Shown piece by piece: positions 25,618 to 36,478 of a DNA stretch of 64,000 nt. Source of the stretch: Roseococcus microcysteis (GTDB lineage Bacteria > Pseudomonadota > Alphaproteobacteria > Acetobacterales > Acetobacteraceae). Numbering within the stretch: the first letter of the stretch is position 1; every line of letters begins with the position of its first letter. The position numbers and the translations under genes were made by a program. The stretch spans positions 2,992,501-3,056,500 of the forward strand of contig NZ_CP061718.1 in NCBI RefSeq assembly GCF_014764365.1. The letters run 5' to 3'. The notes under the pieces were generated by a model. The model did not search any database. It was not told the origin of the DNA and saw only the letters and a program-made list of their open reading frames with translations.

Positions 25618-27266
25618 TCGAGGCCTTCGTAGAAATCGTTGCCCTTATCGTCCACCACGATGAAGGCCGGGAAATCCTCCACCTCGATCCGCCACACCGC
25701 CTCCATGCCGAGTTCCGGGTATTCCAGCACCTCGACCTTGCGGATGCAGTCCTGCGCCAGACGCGCCGCCGGGCCACCCACGGAACCGAGGTAGAAGCCG
25801 CCATGCTTCTGGCAGGCCTCGCGCACGGCGCGGGAGCGGTTGCCCTTGGCCAGCATCACCAGCGAACCGCCCGCCGCCTGGAAGGCCGCGACATAGCTGT
25901 CCATGCGCCCGGCCGTGGTGGGGCCGAAGCTGCCGGTGGCCATGCCCGTCGGCGTCTTGGCGGGGCCCGCGTAATAGACGGGGTGGTTCTTGATGTAGTC
26001 GGGCAGGCCCTCGCCGCGGTCCAGCCGCTCCTGCAGCTTCGCGTGCGCGATGTCGCGCGCGACGACGATGGTGCCGGTCAGCGAGACGCGGGTCTTCACC
26101 GGATGCTTCGACAGCTCCGCACGGATGGCGTCCATGGGGCGGTTGAGGTCGAGCTTCACCACCTCCCCGCCCAGGATCTCGTCGGTGGCTTCCGGCAGAT
26201 ACTTCGCCGGGTCGTGCTCCAGCTCCTCCAGGAACACGCCGTCCGCCGTGATCTTGGCCTTGATCTGCCGGTCGGCGGAGCAGGAGACGCCGATACCGAT
26301 GGGCAGCGACGCCCCATGCCGCGCCATCCGCACCACGCGCACGTCATGGCAAAAATACTTGCCGCCGAACTGCGCGCCGATACCGAGATTCTGCGTCAGC
26401 TTGTGGATCTCGGCCTCCAGCGCGCGGTCGCGGATGGCGTGGCCGGATTTGTCGCCCGTCTCGGGCAGCCCATCCAGGTAGCGTGTGGAGGCCAGCTTCA
26501 CGGCCTTGAGATTGGCCTCCGCACTCGTCCCGCCGATGGCGATGGCCAGGTGGTAGGGCGGGCAGGCGGAGGTGCCCAGCGTCTTCACCTTCTCCTCGAT
26601 GAAGGCCAGCAGCTTGGGCTTGTTCAGCACCGCGCGCGTCTGCTGGTAGAGGAAGGTCTTGTTCGCCGAACCGCCGCCCTTCAGCACGAACATCAGGTGG
26701 AATTCGTCGGCATGGTCCTCGCCGGGCGAGGCCAGGATGGTGAACTCCACCGGCATGTTGTTGCCGGTGTTCGCCTCGTCGAACATGGAGAGCGGCGCCA
26801 TCATGGAATAGCGCAGGTTGGTCTCGGTGTAGGTGCGGGCGACGCCGTAGGACAGCGCCTCCTCCTCATTGCCCTCGACCCAGACGCGCTGGCCCTTCTT
26901 GCCGAAGACGATGGCGGTGCCGGTGTCCTGGCACATGGGCAGCTTGCCGCCGGCGGCGATGTTGGCGTTCTTCAGCAGGTCCAGCGCCACGAAGCGGTCA
27001 TTCGCGCTGGCCTCCGGGTCCTTCAGGATGGAGGAGAGCTGCGCCAGGTGGCCGGGGCGCAGCAGGTGCGACACGTCGCGGCAGGCGGCGAAGGCCAGCT
27101 CCTCCAGCGCCTTGGGCGGCACCTTCAGCACGCGCTTGCCGTCCACCTCGATGACCTTCACGCCCTCGATGGGCAGGCGGCGATAGGGCGTCTTGTCCTC
27201 GGCGAGGGGGAAGGTCGGGCTGTAGTGGAAGCCTTCGGGGCGGGCGGGGGTGGCGCTGTCGAGCAA
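25614..27266 (-). CDS. Fumarate hydratase, class I (4Fe-4S)
   Basis: Oxygen-sensitive Fe-S fumarase of 550 aa, with N-terminal alpha and C-terminal beta domains fused as in E. coli FumA/FumB. Candidate cluster cysteines are in [21 protein letters not shown] and GVSCSADRQ. The C-terminal domain carries [20 protein letters not shown] and [18 protein letters not shown]. It hydrates fumarate to malate. Upstream, after 23 bp, is sspB on the same strand. Confidence 0.96.
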   Translation of the reverse strand: MLDSATPARPEGFHYSPTFPLAEDKTPYRRLPIEGVKVIEVDGKRVLKVPPKALEELAFAACRDVSHLLRPGHLAQLSSILKDPEASANDRFVALDLLKNANIAAGGKLPMCQDTGTAIVFGKKGQRVWVEGNEEEALSYGVARTYTETNLRYSMMAPLSMFDEANTGNNMPVEFTILASPGEDHADEFHLMFVLKGGGSANKTFLYQQTRAVLNKPKLLAFIEEKVKTLGTSACPPYHLAIAIGGTSAEANLKAVKLASTRYLDGLPETGDKSGHAIRDRALEAEIHKLTQNLGIGAQFGGKYFCHDVRVVRMARHGASLPIGIGVSCSADRQIKAKITADGVFLEELEHDPAKYLPEATDEILGGEVVKLDLNRPMDAIRAELSKHPVKTRVSLTGTIVVARDIAHAKLQERLDRGEGLPDYIKNHPVYYAGPAKTPTGMATGSFGPTTAGRMDSYVAAFQAAGGSLVMLAKGNRSRAVREACQKHGGFYLGSVGGPAARLAQDCIRKVEVLEYPELGMEAVWRIEVEDFPAFIVVDDKGNDFYEGLE

Positions 27267-27289
27267 GGTGCGGGGCTCCGGGCGGGGTG

Positions 27290-27796
27290 TCAGTCGCGCT
27301 TGCGGCGGAAGGCGTCGAGGCTGACGACCTGTGGCTGGGGGGCGGGTGCGGGGTCTTCTTCGGCGGCCGCGGTGGCGGCGGTTTCGGGCGGCGGCAGGTC
27401 GGCCGCGTCCTCCTCGCCGTCATATTCGGGCTGGAAGCGCAGGCCGAACTGGGCGTGCGGGTCCTGGAAGGCGGTCAGCGCCGCGAAGGGCACGACGAGC
27501 GAGGCCGGAATGCCCGAGAAGGACAGCCCCACCGAGAAGCGCTGCGCGACGCGGTCCACCTTCAGGTCCCAGAAGCGGTGCTGGATCACGATGGTGATCT
27601 CATGCGGGTACTTCGCCTTCAGGAACGCTGGGACCGAGGTGCCCGGGTGGTCCGTGCGGAAGGAGATGTAGAAATGGTGCTCACCCGGCAGGCCTTCGCG
27701 CGCCGCGTGTTCGAGCGCGTCCACGGCCACCGAGCGCAGCGCGCGCGTGGCCCAGGCTTCGTAGGGGAGCAGGCTGGGGGTGTTCGTGTCTGTCAT
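27290..27796 (-). CDS. sspB: SspB-family ClpXP adaptor (alpha type)
   Basis: A 168-residue protein resembling the SspB-alpha of Caulobacter: a folded N-terminal domain ([20 protein letters not shown], then [15 protein letters not shown] and [21 protein letters not shown]), an acidic Pro/Ala-rich flexible linker and a short C-terminal basic tail ([12 protein letters not shown]) that would dock on ClpX. It delivers ssrA-tagged proteins to ClpXP. The tmRNA gene that makes the tag lies immediately upstream on the same strand, a functionally coherent arrangement. Confidence 0.9.
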   Translation of the reverse strand: MTDTNTPSLLPYEAWATRALRSVAVDALEHAAREGLPGEHHFYISFRTDHPGTSVPAFLKAKYPHEITIVIQHRFWDLKVDRVAQRFSVGLSFSGIPASLVVPFAALTAFQDPHAQFGLRFQPEYDGEEDAADLPPPETAATAAAEEDPAPAPQPQVVSLDAFRRKRD

Positions 27797-27904
27797 CGGC
27801 TATTCCTGGCGCTGCACCATATGGCGGGTGAGGGCGCAAGGGAAGGAAGGGGAGGGGAGCGGGCCGCAAGCGCGCCCTGATCGGTCAGTGCCGCCGCACG
27901 AGTA

Positions 27905-27984
27905 TCCGGCCGCACGGCGGCCGGCGGGCCCGACCAGGGCCCGGAAGCCAAGCCGCCGGAGGCGGCGCCCGGCGCCTGAGGGCA
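27905..27984. repeat. Dispersed palindromic repeat, copy A of a pair spaced exactly 100 bp
   Basis: An 80-base segment is repeated with one mismatch at 28005-28084. It contains nested hairpins (CGGCCGCACGGCGGCCG; GCCGCCGGAGGCGGC; GCGCCCGGCGC) and ends GGCGCCTGAGGGCA. Its second half is clearly related to the repeats at 60434-60542 and 60566-60674. Confidence 0.85.
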
Positions 27985-28004
27985 ATCATACGCCTTCCCC
28001 ACGC

Positions 28005-28084
28005 TCCGGCCGCACGGCGGCCGGCGGGCCCGATCAGGGCCCGGAAGCCAAGCCGCCGGAGGCGGCGCCCGGCGCCTGAGGGCA
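28005..28084. repeat. Dispersed palindromic repeat, copy B
   Basis: Same as the copy at 27905-27984 except T for C at 28034. It abuts the A tract of the tmRNA terminator. The two copies fill most of the 290-bp gap between sspB and the terminator; nothing else is visible there. Confidence 0.85.
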
Positions 28085-28085
28085 C

Positions 28086-28141
28086 AAAAAAAGCCTGACC
28101 CAGGGATCGCAGCCCGCTGGGCTGCGATCCCTGGGTCAGGC
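28086..28141 (-). terminator. Strong intrinsic terminator of the tmRNA gene
   Basis: A perfect 23-bp stem (28093-28115 with 28119-28141, starting GCCTGACCCAGGG) closes a three-base loop. On the minus strand it is followed by seven T residues (the A tract at 28086-28092). It directly follows the coding piece of the permuted tmRNA. Confidence 0.93.
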
Positions 28142-28430
28142 GGGGGGCTTCTGTTGCCCGGTGCCCCCCAAACCGCGCTTACCTATTCCTAGGCAGCGAG
28201 CGCCACGTCCTCGCGGACGTTATCGTTGGCACTTGTGATTTAGCCCGATAACGGCGGTACAATGCCGGGCAAAAGCTGCGTCTTTACCACGCACGTCGAG
28301 CCTGTTTCGTCCCCGTGCCACGCGCCCCGATAAAGGCGGTTGGAGTGGTGGAGACGCCGGGCACTGCCCCCGGGTCCGTAACGATTATTCCACGCAACGT
28401 TTATCGCCATAGCCGCAAGCGGCACCTCGA
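28142..28430 (-). ncRNA. ssrA: tmRNA (ssrA), circularly permuted two-piece form
   Basis: Rescues stalled ribosomes. Read on the minus strand, the acceptor piece comes first and ends at 28346 with a T arm (CCGGG-GGCAGTG-CCCGG) and CGTCTCCACCA. After an intervening segment of about 31 bases, the coding piece begins at 28314 with GGGGACGAAACAGGCTCGACG. Its GGGGACG pairs with the CGTCTCC acceptor strand. The tag frame runs 28230-28189 and encodes ANDNVREDVALAA followed by TAG, the alphaproteobacterial type. The piece ends with a GGGGGGC/GCCCCCC hairpin before the terminator. The outer ends are approximate. A possible promoter is TGGCAA, 17 bp, TACATA just upstream (TACATA at 28436-28431). Confidence 0.93.
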
Positions 28431-28459
28431 TATGTAGGCCATCGGGGCTGTGATTGCCA

Positions 28460-28551
28460 GGGTGCGCGCATGCGCCGCAGCAGACGCACCCATGCGCGCA
28501 GGCGCACCCTTGCGCCCCTCGGCTCCTCCGTTCAAATCCCTGCGGGATTTG
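28460..28551 (+). promoter_or_regulatory. thyX leader / tmRNA upstream region with inverted repeats
   Basis: GGGTGCGC (28460-28467) pairs with GCGCACCC (28502-28509), and a perfect stem CAAATCCC-TGC-GGGATTTG occupies 28533-28551. The second stem ends 10 bases before the thyX start codon, next to GAGGG, the likely ribosome site. It could therefore affect thyX translation. This region also contains the tmRNA promoter on the other strand. Confidence 0.4.
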
Positions 28552-28561
28552 AGGGCGAACC

Positions 28562-29503
28562 ATGCCATTGACCGAGGCCCAGCGGGCCGAACTGACGGAA
28601 GCCCAGGCCGCGCGCCACGAGACGCGCCGCGCCACCGTGCCCGCGCTGGAGGCCATGCTCTTCACGCCCATCCCCGTGCTCGACCACGGCTTCGTGCGCG
28701 TCGTGGACTACATGGGCGATGACGGCGCCGTGGTGCAGTCGGCCCGCGTCTCCTACGGCCGCGGCACCAAGGCCGCCAATGAGGACCGCGGGCTGATCCG
28801 CTACCTCATGCGCCACCGCCACTCGACCCCCTTCGAGATGTGCGAGATCAAATATCACGTGAAGCTGCCCATCTTCGTGGCGCGGCAATGGATCCGGCAC
28901 CGCACGGCCAATGTGAATGAGTATTCGGCGCGCTATTCCGTGATGGACCGGGAATTCTACATCCCGGCGCCGGAGCAGCTCGCCGCGCAATCCTCCAGCA
29001 ACCGCCAGGGCCGCGGCGACGTGCTGCAAGGCGCGGAGGCTGAGGAAGTGCTGCGCCTGCTGCGCGAGGACGCCGCCCGCAACTACGACCACTATGCCTG
29101 GATGCTGAACGAGGACGAGGCGGGGAACGTCCAGGACGAATCCCGCTCCGGCCTCGCCCGCGAACTGGCGCGGATGAACCTCACCCTCAACGCCTACACC
29201 CAGTGGTACTGGAAGACGGATCTGCACAATCTGCTGCACTTCCTCAGCCTGCGCGCCGACGCCCATGCCCAGTATGAGATCCGCGTCTATGCCGAGGCCA
29301 TGCTGGACACGGTGCGCGCCTGGGTGCCGCACAGCTATGAGGCCTTCGCGGACTACCGCATGGGCGCCGTCACGCTCTCGGCGCAGATGCTGGCCATCGT
29401 GAAGCGCATGCTGGCGGGCGAGGCGGTGACGCAGCCCACCAGCGGGTTGTCCAAGCGCGAATGGCGCGAATTGATGGAAACCCTGGGCCGCGCGGATGGC
29501 TGA
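28562..29503 (+). CDS. thyX: FAD-dependent thymidylate synthase ThyX
   Basis: Flavin-dependent thymidylate synthase of 313 aa that methylates dUMP with methylenetetrahydrofolate and NADPH. The defining motif RHR-x7-S is present in [17 protein letters not shown]. Other landmarks are [13 protein letters not shown] near the N-terminus, then [20 protein letters not shown]. The length is somewhat greater than many ThyX proteins (220-260 aa) but is normal for alphaproteobacteria. It overlaps the HD-domain gene by eight bases. Confidence 0.96.
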   Translation: MPLTEAQRAELTEAQAARHETRRATVPALEAMLFTPIPVLDHGFVRVVDYMGDDGAVVQSARVSYGRGTKAANEDRGLIRYLMRHRHSTPFEMCEIKYHVKLPIFVARQWIRHRTANVNEYSARYSVMDREFYIPAPEQLAAQSSSNRQGRGDVLQGAEAEEVLRLLREDAARNYDHYAWMLNEDEAGNVQDESRSGLARELARMNLTLNAYTQWYWKTDLHNLLHFLSLRADAHAQYEIRVYAEAMLDTVRAWVPHSYEAFADYRMGAVTLSAQMLAIVKRMLAGEAVTQPTSGLSKREWRELMETLGRADG

Positions 29504-30077
29504 CCGGCTGGCCGCCATCCAGGGCTTCCTGAACCTGTGCGACCGGCTGAAGCACGTCCACCGCGCCGCCCGCACCCAGGGAAGGCTGGAGAACAGCGCC
29601 GAACACGCCTGGCATGTGGCGATGATCGCCGTCCTGCTGGCCGAGGAGGTGGACCCCCGCCCCGACCTGGCCCGCGTGCTGTCCATGATCGCGGTGCATG
29701 ACGTGATCGAGATCGAGGCCGGCGACACCTTCGCCTTCGACGAGGCGGGCCTCCTCACCCAGCAGGCGCGCGAACAGGCGGCGGCGGCGCGCATCTTCGG
29801 CACTTTGCCGCCCGATCTCGCCGCGCGGCTTTCCATCCTCTGGGCCGAGTTCGAGGCCCAGGACACCCCCGATGCCCGATTCGCCATGGGCTGCGACCGG
29901 CTGCAGGGCTTCGCGCAGCAGGTGGATTGCGGCGCGCCCGCCTGGAAGGAAGTGGGCCTGACCCGCGCGCGCAGCCTGAAGCGGATGCAGCCGGCGCTCG
30001 ACCTCGGCCCGCCCTTCGCGCCGATGATCGAGGCGCTCTACACCCGCGCCATGGAAGAGGGCCTGCTGCGGCCCTGA
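29496..30077 (+). CDS. HD-domain hydrolase (YfbR/HDDC2-like nucleotidase)
   Basis: A 193-residue HD-superfamily phosphohydrolase. Metal ligands are visible: His in [14 protein letters not shown], the HD pair in [15 protein letters not shown] and a later Asp in MGCDRLQGF. Relatives are 5'-deoxynucleotidases acting on dNMPs. Overlapping the thymidylate synthase gene by eight bases, it plausibly takes part in deoxynucleotide pool control; that is inference from context. Confidence 0.87.
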   Translation: MADRLAAIQGFLNLCDRLKHVHRAARTQGRLENSAEHAWHVAMIAVLLAEEVDPRPDLARVLSMIAVHDVIEIEAGDTFAFDEAGLLTQQAREQAAAARIFGTLPPDLAARLSILWAEFEAQDTPDARFAMGCDRLQGFAQQVDCGAPAWKEVGLTRARSLKRMQPALDLGPPFAPMIEALYTRAMEEGLLRP

Positions 30078-30087
30078 GGCCGTGCCC

Positions 30088-31197
30088 TCATTCCATCACG
30101 ATGCGCGGCCCGGCGGGGGCCACGCCCGCCTCCAGCTTGTTCCAGAGGCGCGCGGCGATGGCGCGGTAGAGGCCCGCCTCCTCGCTTTCGGGCGCGGCGA
30201 GCACGATGGGCGTGCCGGCATCCGAAGTCTCGCGGATGGCCAGCTTCAGCGGCAATTCCCCCAGGAAGTCGAGGCCGAGCCGCGCGGCCTCCGCCCGCGC
30301 CCCGCCATGGCCGAAGATGTCGCTGCGGTGGCCGCATTGCGGGCAGCAGAAGAAGCTCATGTTCTCGATCAGCCCCAGGACCGGAACATTCACCTTCTCG
30401 AACATCTTCACGCCGCGCCGCGCATCGGTCAGCGCCATGTCCTGCGGGGTGGAGACGATGACCGCACCGGCCAAAGGCACGCGCTGCGACATGGTGAGCT
30501 GCGCGTCGCCGGTGCCGGGGGGCATGTCCACCACCATCACGTCCAGCTCGCCCCACTCCACCTGGCCCATCATCTGTTCCAGCGCGCCCATCACCATGGG
30601 GCCGCGCCAGATCATCGCCGTCTCCTGCTCCACCAGGAAGCCGATGGACATGGCCTTCAGCCCCCAGCGCGCGATGGGCTGGATGCGGTTCTCCACCGCG
30701 CGGGGCTTTTCCTGGGTGCCCAGCATCAAGGGCAGGGAGGGGCCGTAGATGTCGGCGTCCAGCAGCCCCACGCGCAGCCCCTGCGCGGCCAGCGCCACGG
30801 CGAGGTTCACCGCCGTGGTGGATTTGCCCACGCCGCCCTTGCCGGAAGCGACGGCCACGATGCGCCGCACCCCCGGCAGCAGCACCTGGCCGCCCGGGCC
30901 GGGCGGCGGGCGTGTGGCGGTGGCGGGGCCGGCGGGGGTCTGCACCTCGCGGTGCGCCGTCATCACCACCGTGGCCGACAGCACGCCGGGCACCGTGGCG
31001 GCGGCGCGTTCGGCCGCCTGGCGCAACGATTCCAGTTCCCGCGCGCGCTCCCGCGGCACGGCCAGGGCGAACTGCACCAGCCCGTCGCGCACGCTGACGG
31101 TTTCGACCATTCCGTTCTCGATCACGCTTTGGCCGGTCTTCGGGTCACGCACGGCGCGAAGGGCGCGCTTCACCCCATCCACGATGGTTTCGGACAT
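30088..31197 (-). CDS. Mrp/NBP35-family Fe-S cluster carrier ATPase (ApbC)
   Basis: A 369-residue P-loop protein that assembles or transfers 4Fe-4S clusters. An N-terminal MIP18-like domain (about residues 5-85) precedes the ATPase with deviant Walker A VASGKGGVGKSTTAVNLA, DADIYGPSLPLMLG, and VVDMPPGTGD. The conserved CxxC pair that holds the bridging cluster lies in FFCCPQCGHRSDIFG. The start is ATG 31197. It diverges from hflK across 141 bp. Given the number of Fe-S enzymes in this window, a general maturation role fits. Confidence 0.94.
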   Translation of the reverse strand: MSETIVDGVKRALRAVRDPKTGQSVIENGMVETVSVRDGLVQFALAVPRERARELESLRQAAERAAATVPGVLSATVVMTAHREVQTPAGPATATRPPPGPGGQVLLPGVRRIVAVASGKGGVGKSTTAVNLAVALAAQGLRVGLLDADIYGPSLPLMLGTQEKPRAVENRIQPIARWGLKAMSIGFLVEQETAMIWRGPMVMGALEQMMGQVEWGELDVMVVDMPPGTGDAQLTMSQRVPLAGAVIVSTPQDMALTDARRGVKMFEKVNVPVLGLIENMSFFCCPQCGHRSDIFGHGGARAEAARLGLDFLGELPLKLAIRETSDAGTPIVLAAPESEEAGLYRAIAARLWNKLEAGVAPAGPRIVME

Positions 31198-31338
31198 GCG
31201 GTTGACCTTTCCTTGAGCCCTTCGCGTCCTCATATGCAGGACAAGGCGGGTTGTGCAGCCACCCCCTGCGGGGCATTTGTAGGACATATAAGGAGGCCGC
31301 GCGCACAGTCGCGCGCCAGACGGGAGATCACCACAGAG

Positions 31339-32568
31339 ATGGCGTGGAACAATGGCGGCCCCAGCCCTTGGGGCAATCCCCGTCCCGGCGGCGGGGGGCC
31401 CTGGGGCGGTCCGCCACAGGGCGGTGGCGGGGGTGGCGGCGGTGGCCGCGGTCCCGGCCAGGGGCCCGACATCGAGGACATGATCCGCAACGCCCAGAAT
31501 GCGGTGCGGCGCTTCCTGCCGCGCGGCACGGGCGGCGGGCGCGCCATCGGCGCCGTGCTGCTGATCGTGGTCGCGATCTGGGGCGCATCGGGTTTCTACC
31601 GTGTGCAGCCGGATGAGCTGGGCGTGGTCATGCGCTTCGGCGCCTTCAACCGCACTACCCCGCCCGGCCTGAACTACGCCATCCCCTGGCCGGTCGAGCA
31701 GGTGTCCACGCCGCGCGTCACCCGCATCAACCGCGCCGATGTGGGCTTCCGCGCCGGGGCGGACAACACGGGCCGCATCATCCCCGCGCGCGACGTGCTG
31801 GCCGAAAGCCTGATGCTGACGGGCGACGAGAACATCATTGACGTGGATTTCTCGGTGTTCTGGCGCATCCGCGACGCGGGCGAGTTCCTCTTCAACACGC
31901 GCAACCCGGAAGAGACGGTGAAGTCCGCCGGCGAGAGCGTGATGCGTGAGGTCATCGGCCGCACCCCCATCCAGCCCGCCCTGACCGAGGCGCGCGCCGC
32001 CATCGAGCAGGAGGTCCGTCGCCTGACCCAGGCGATGATGGACCAGTATGGCTCGGGCGTGGAAATCACCCAGGTGCAGCTGCTGAAGGTGGACCCGCCG
32101 GCGGCCGTCATCGAGGCCTTCCGCGACGTGCAGCGCGCCAACACCGACCGCGAACGCCTGCGCAACGAAGCCGAGAGCTTCCGCAACGACATCATCCCCC
32201 GCGCCCGAGGCGAGGCCGAACGGATGGTGCAGGAAGCGACCGGTTTCCGTGACAGCCAGATCGCCCGCGCCCGAGGCGAGGCCGGCCGGTTCAACGCCGT
32301 GCTCGGTGCCTATACCCTCGCGCAGGACGTGACGACGCGGCGTATCTATCTGGAGACGATGGAGGAAATCCTCCGTCGCAACAACATGATCCTGGTGGAT
32401 GACCGGCTGCAGGGCCTGGTGCCCTTCCTTCAGCTCGAAGGCGGGCAGCAGGCGCGCGGGCAGGGCGGCACCCGTCCGCCGCAGGCGCAGCAGCAGCTCT
32501 CGCCGGCCGTCATGGCGCCGATGATGAACCCGCAGCAAAGGCCCGCCAACCAGGGAGGCACCCGATGA
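31339..32568 (+). CDS. hflK: HflK, SPFH-family membrane protease modulator
   Basis: A 409-residue membrane protein that partners HflC and surrounds and modulates FtsH. The N-terminus is rich in Gly/Pro (about residues 1-45). One transmembrane helix follows (AIGAVLLIVVAIWGASGFY), then the band 7 domain beginning VQPDELGVVMRFGAF. The segment after it is predicted to be helical, followed by a Gln/Pro-rich tail. The start at 31339 is chosen because the glycine-rich cytoplasmic head is typical of HflK; GGGAG lies 12 bases upstream. It overlaps hflC as ATGA. Confidence 0.94.
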   Translation: MAWNNGGPSPWGNPRPGGGGPWGGPPQGGGGGGGGGRGPGQGPDIEDMIRNAQNAVRRFLPRGTGGGRAIGAVLLIVVAIWGASGFYRVQPDELGVVMRFGAFNRTTPPGLNYAIPWPVEQVSTPRVTRINRADVGFRAGADNTGRIIPARDVLAESLMLTGDENIIDVDFSVFWRIRDAGEFLFNTRNPEETVKSAGESVMREVIGRTPIQPALTEARAAIEQEVRRLTQAMMDQYGSGVEITQVQLLKVDPPAAVIEAFRDVQRANTDRERLRNEAESFRNDIIPRARGEAERMVQEATGFRDSQIARARGEAGRFNAVLGAYTLAQDVTTRRIYLETMEEILRRNNMILVDDRLQGLVPFLQLEGGQQARGQGGTRPPQAQQQLSPAVMAPMMNPQQRPANQGGTR

Positions 32569-33446
32569 ACCGGCTCGCGATTTTGGGCGGCGTCGTCTTC
32601 GTCGCCCTCATCACCCTGGCCAGCACGCTCTTCACCGTGCACCAGACCCAGCAGGTGCTGATCACGCAGTTCGGCGAGCCCGTCCGCGTGATCCGCGAGC
32701 CGGGGCTGAACGTGAAGCTGCCCTTCGTGCAGAACGTCATCACCTTCGACCGCCGCCTGCTCGACTTCGAGGGCGGGGGCGAGGAGGTGATCCTGGGTGA
32801 CCAGCGCCGCGTCATCGTGGACAGCTTCACCCGCTACCGCATCACCGACCCGCTGCTGTTCTTCCAGACGGTGGGTGCCACCGAACAGGGCATCCGGGGC
32901 CGGCTGAACTCCATCGTGTCATCGTCCATGCGCCGCGTGCTGGGCAGCGAGTCGCTGCTGTCCATGCTCTCGGCCGACCGGCCGCGCATCATGGCCGCCA
33001 TCCGCGACCAGGTGAATGACGAGGCCTCGCGCTTCGGCATCGTGGTGACGGATGTCCGCATCCGCCGCGCCGACCTGCCGGAGGAGAACACCCAGGCCAT
33101 CCTGGCGCGCATGCAGTCCGAGCGTGAGCGCGTGGCGCGCGAGGCCCGCGCGGAAGGCGCGGAACAGGCCCAGCGCATCCGCGCCCAGGCCGAGCGTGAC
33201 CGCACCGTTCTGCTGGCCGAGGCGGAGGCGAATTCCGCCATCCTCCGCGGTGCCGGTGAGCAGGAAGCGATCGGCATCTTCGCCGAGGCCTTCAGCCGTG
33301 ACCCGGAATTCTTCCAGTTCTGGCGCACCATGCAGGCCTATCGCACGGTGTTCGGCGAGGGCGAGGCGCGCCTCGTGCTCACCCCGGACAGCGATTTCTT
33401 CCGCTTCTTCCGGGATATGCCCGGGATGACCCCGGTCCAGCGCTGA
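32565..33446 (+). CDS. hflC: HflC, SPFH-family membrane protease modulator
   Basis: A 293-residue protein with one N-terminal transmembrane helix (LAILGGVVFVALITLASTLF) and a band 7 domain (TQQVLITQFGEPVRVIREPG). A coiled helical segment rich in Arg/Glu/Ala follows (about residues 175-235), ending with FFRFFRDMPG. It forms the HflKC complex with the preceding gene's product. The Do-type protease gene just downstream makes this a membrane and envelope protein quality-control block. Confidence 0.95.
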   Translation: MNRLAILGGVVFVALITLASTLFTVHQTQQVLITQFGEPVRVIREPGLNVKLPFVQNVITFDRRLLDFEGGGEEVILGDQRRVIVDSFTRYRITDPLLFFQTVGATEQGIRGRLNSIVSSSMRRVLGSESLLSMLSADRPRIMAAIRDQVNDEASRFGIVVTDVRIRRADLPEENTQAILARMQSERERVAREARAEGAEQAQRIRAQAERDRTVLLAEAEANSAILRGAGEQEAIGIFAEAFSRDPEFFQFWRTMQAYRTVFGEGEARLVLTPDSDFFRFFRDMPGMTPVQR

Positions 33447-33465
33447 TTGCGCGCTGGCCTTGCGG

Positions 33466-33527
33466 CACCGGCGGCGTGTAACCGCCGGTGTCCGAAGGGG
33501 ACAAGTTGCAACCCTCGCAACTTCCCC
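33466..33527. promoter_or_regulatory. Two hairpins between hflC and the Do-type protease gene
   Basis: CACCGGCGG (33466-33474) pairs with CCGCCGGTG (33482-33490). AAGTTGC (33503-33509) pairs with GCAACTT (33517-33523), extended by GGGG/CCCC around them. Neither has a T tract. They may terminate hflC weakly or serve as an operator for the protease gene. Confidence 0.4.
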
Positions 33528-33601
33528 ACCCCACGGCTGTTGCGGTGCGGTGCCGTCGTGACACATCCTGGGCTCCCGGCCCGGCCCCCCGTTGCCGAAC
33601 A

Positions 33602-35205
<1,604 letters not shown>

Positions 35206-35211
35206 CAAAAG

Positions 35212-35241
35212 GGGCCGCCCGTGGTTGCGGGCGGCCCTTTC
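35212..35241 (+). terminator. Intrinsic terminator after the Do-type protease gene
   Basis: GGGCCGCCCG (35212-35221) pairs perfectly with CGGGCGGCCC (35228-35237) around a six-base loop and is followed by TTT. It starts six bases after the stop codon. Confidence 0.8.
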
Positions 35242-35287
35242 CCGTGGTCGCATCCCTCATCGCCTTGTTGAGGGATGGAGCCCGCGC

Positions 35288-36478
35288 ATGAACACCGAAA
35301 GCATCGAAGCCAAGATCACCGCCTGGCTCGCCACCCAGCAGCAGGCGATGCTGGATGTGCTGGCCGACCTCGTGAACACCGATGGCGGCAGCTACGACAA
35401 GGCGGGCGTGGACGCGGTCGGCGCGCGCATCAAGGCATTTTGCGAAAGCCACGGCCTGAAGGTCGAGACGGTGAAGGGCGAGCGCTTCGGCGATTGCCTC
35501 CGCGCCATCCTGCCGCACGAAGGCACCGCGCCAACCCGCGGCAACCACGCCGCCAACATCGTGCTGATGGGCCACCGCGACACCGTCTTTCCCAAGGGCG
35601 AGCCGGAGCGCCGCCCCTTCACCATCAAGGATGGCCGGGCCTATGGGCCCGGCGTGGCCGACATGAAGGCCGGGCTGGTGATGAACATGTTCGTCCTGGC
35701 CGCCTTCGCGAAGTTCGGCGGGGCGCCGGGTCCGATGGTGGGCCTGTTCACCGGCGATGAGGAGATCGGCAGCCCCGAGGGCCGCGCCGTGATCGAGGAG
35801 GAGGCGCGCGGCGCCCGCGTGGTGTTCAATTCCGAACCGGGCCGCCCCTCCGGCAATGTCGTCACCGGCCGCAAGGGCGGCGTGTTCATGGTGTTCGACA
35901 TCGAGGGCAAGGCCAGCCATTCCGGCGGCAATTTCCAGGCCGGCATCTCGGCCATCGGTGAACTCGCGCACAAGATCGTGGCCATCCATGCCCTGACCGA
36001 CCTGGAGCGCGGCATCACCCTGAACGTCGGCCTCGTCGAGGGCGGGCAGAGCGTGAACACCGTGGCCCCCTGGGCGCGCGGCCAGATTGACCTGCGCTAT
36101 GTGAAGCCCGAGGACCGCGAGGAGGTGATGGCCAAGATCCATGAGATCATCGGCAAGAGCTACGTCCCCGGCACCAAGGCGAAGCTGACGATCAAGGGCG
36201 AGTTCAACGCGCTGACGCAGGACGCGGCGGCGAAGAAGCTGTTCGGCCTCTACCAGGGCGCGGCGGCCGAGGCCGGGTTGAAGGTGGAGGGCGAGTTCTC
36301 GGGCGGCTGCGCCGACAGCGGCTTCACCGCCCAGCAGGGCGCGCCCACCATCTGCGCCGTGGGGCCGGTGGGCGGGCTGGCGCACAGCCCGGAGGAATAC
36401 CTGGAAATCAGCAGCTTCGTGCCCCGCGCCCAGGCGATGGCGCGGGCGGTGCTGCGGCTGGAGCAGGCGGGGCTGTAG
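35288..36478 (+). CDS. M20-family metallopeptidase (glutamate carboxypeptidase-like)
   Basis: A 396-residue dizinc peptidase. Zinc ligands and catalytic residues fit the M20 order: His in LMGHRDTVFP with catalytic Asp two residues on, bridging Asp in GPGVADMKAG, Glu-Glu in GDEEIGSPEG, Glu/Asp near NSEPGRPS, and the final His in LAHSPEEYLE. The dimerisation lid domain lies between about residues 195 and 310. No signal peptide is seen. Relatives cleave C-terminal glutamate or hydrolyse N-acyl amino acids. The ATG at 35288 follows the terminator of the previous gene, so it has its own promoter. Confidence 0.9.
   Translation: MNTESIEAKITAWLATQQQAMLDVLADLVNTDGGSYDKAGVDAVGARIKAFCESHGLKVETVKGERFGDCLRAILPHEGTAPTRGNHAANIVLMGHRDTVFPKGEPERRPFTIKDGRAYGPGVADMKAGLVMNMFVLAAFAKFGGAPGPMVGLFTGDEEIGSPEGRAVIEEEARGARVVFNSEPGRPSGNVVTGRKGGVFMVFDIEGKASHSGGNFQAGISAIGELAHKIVAIHALTDLERGITLNVGLVEGGQSVNTVAPWARGQIDLRYVKPEDREEVMAKIHEIIGKSYVPGTKAKLTIKGEFNALTQDAAAKKLFGLYQGAAAEAGLKVEGEFSGGCADSGFTAQQGAPTICAVGPVGGLAHSPEEYLEISSFVPRAQAMARAVLRLEQAGL

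Noticed and set aside
28531-28551. Possible tRNA T arm (TTCAAATCCC) upstream of thyX
   Set aside because: No acceptor stem, anticodon arm or D arm can be folded around it; a simple hairpin explains it.
28240-28671. Minus-strand open frame of 143 codons over the region before thyX
   Set aside because: The sequence is the permuted tmRNA gene; the reading frame is incidental.
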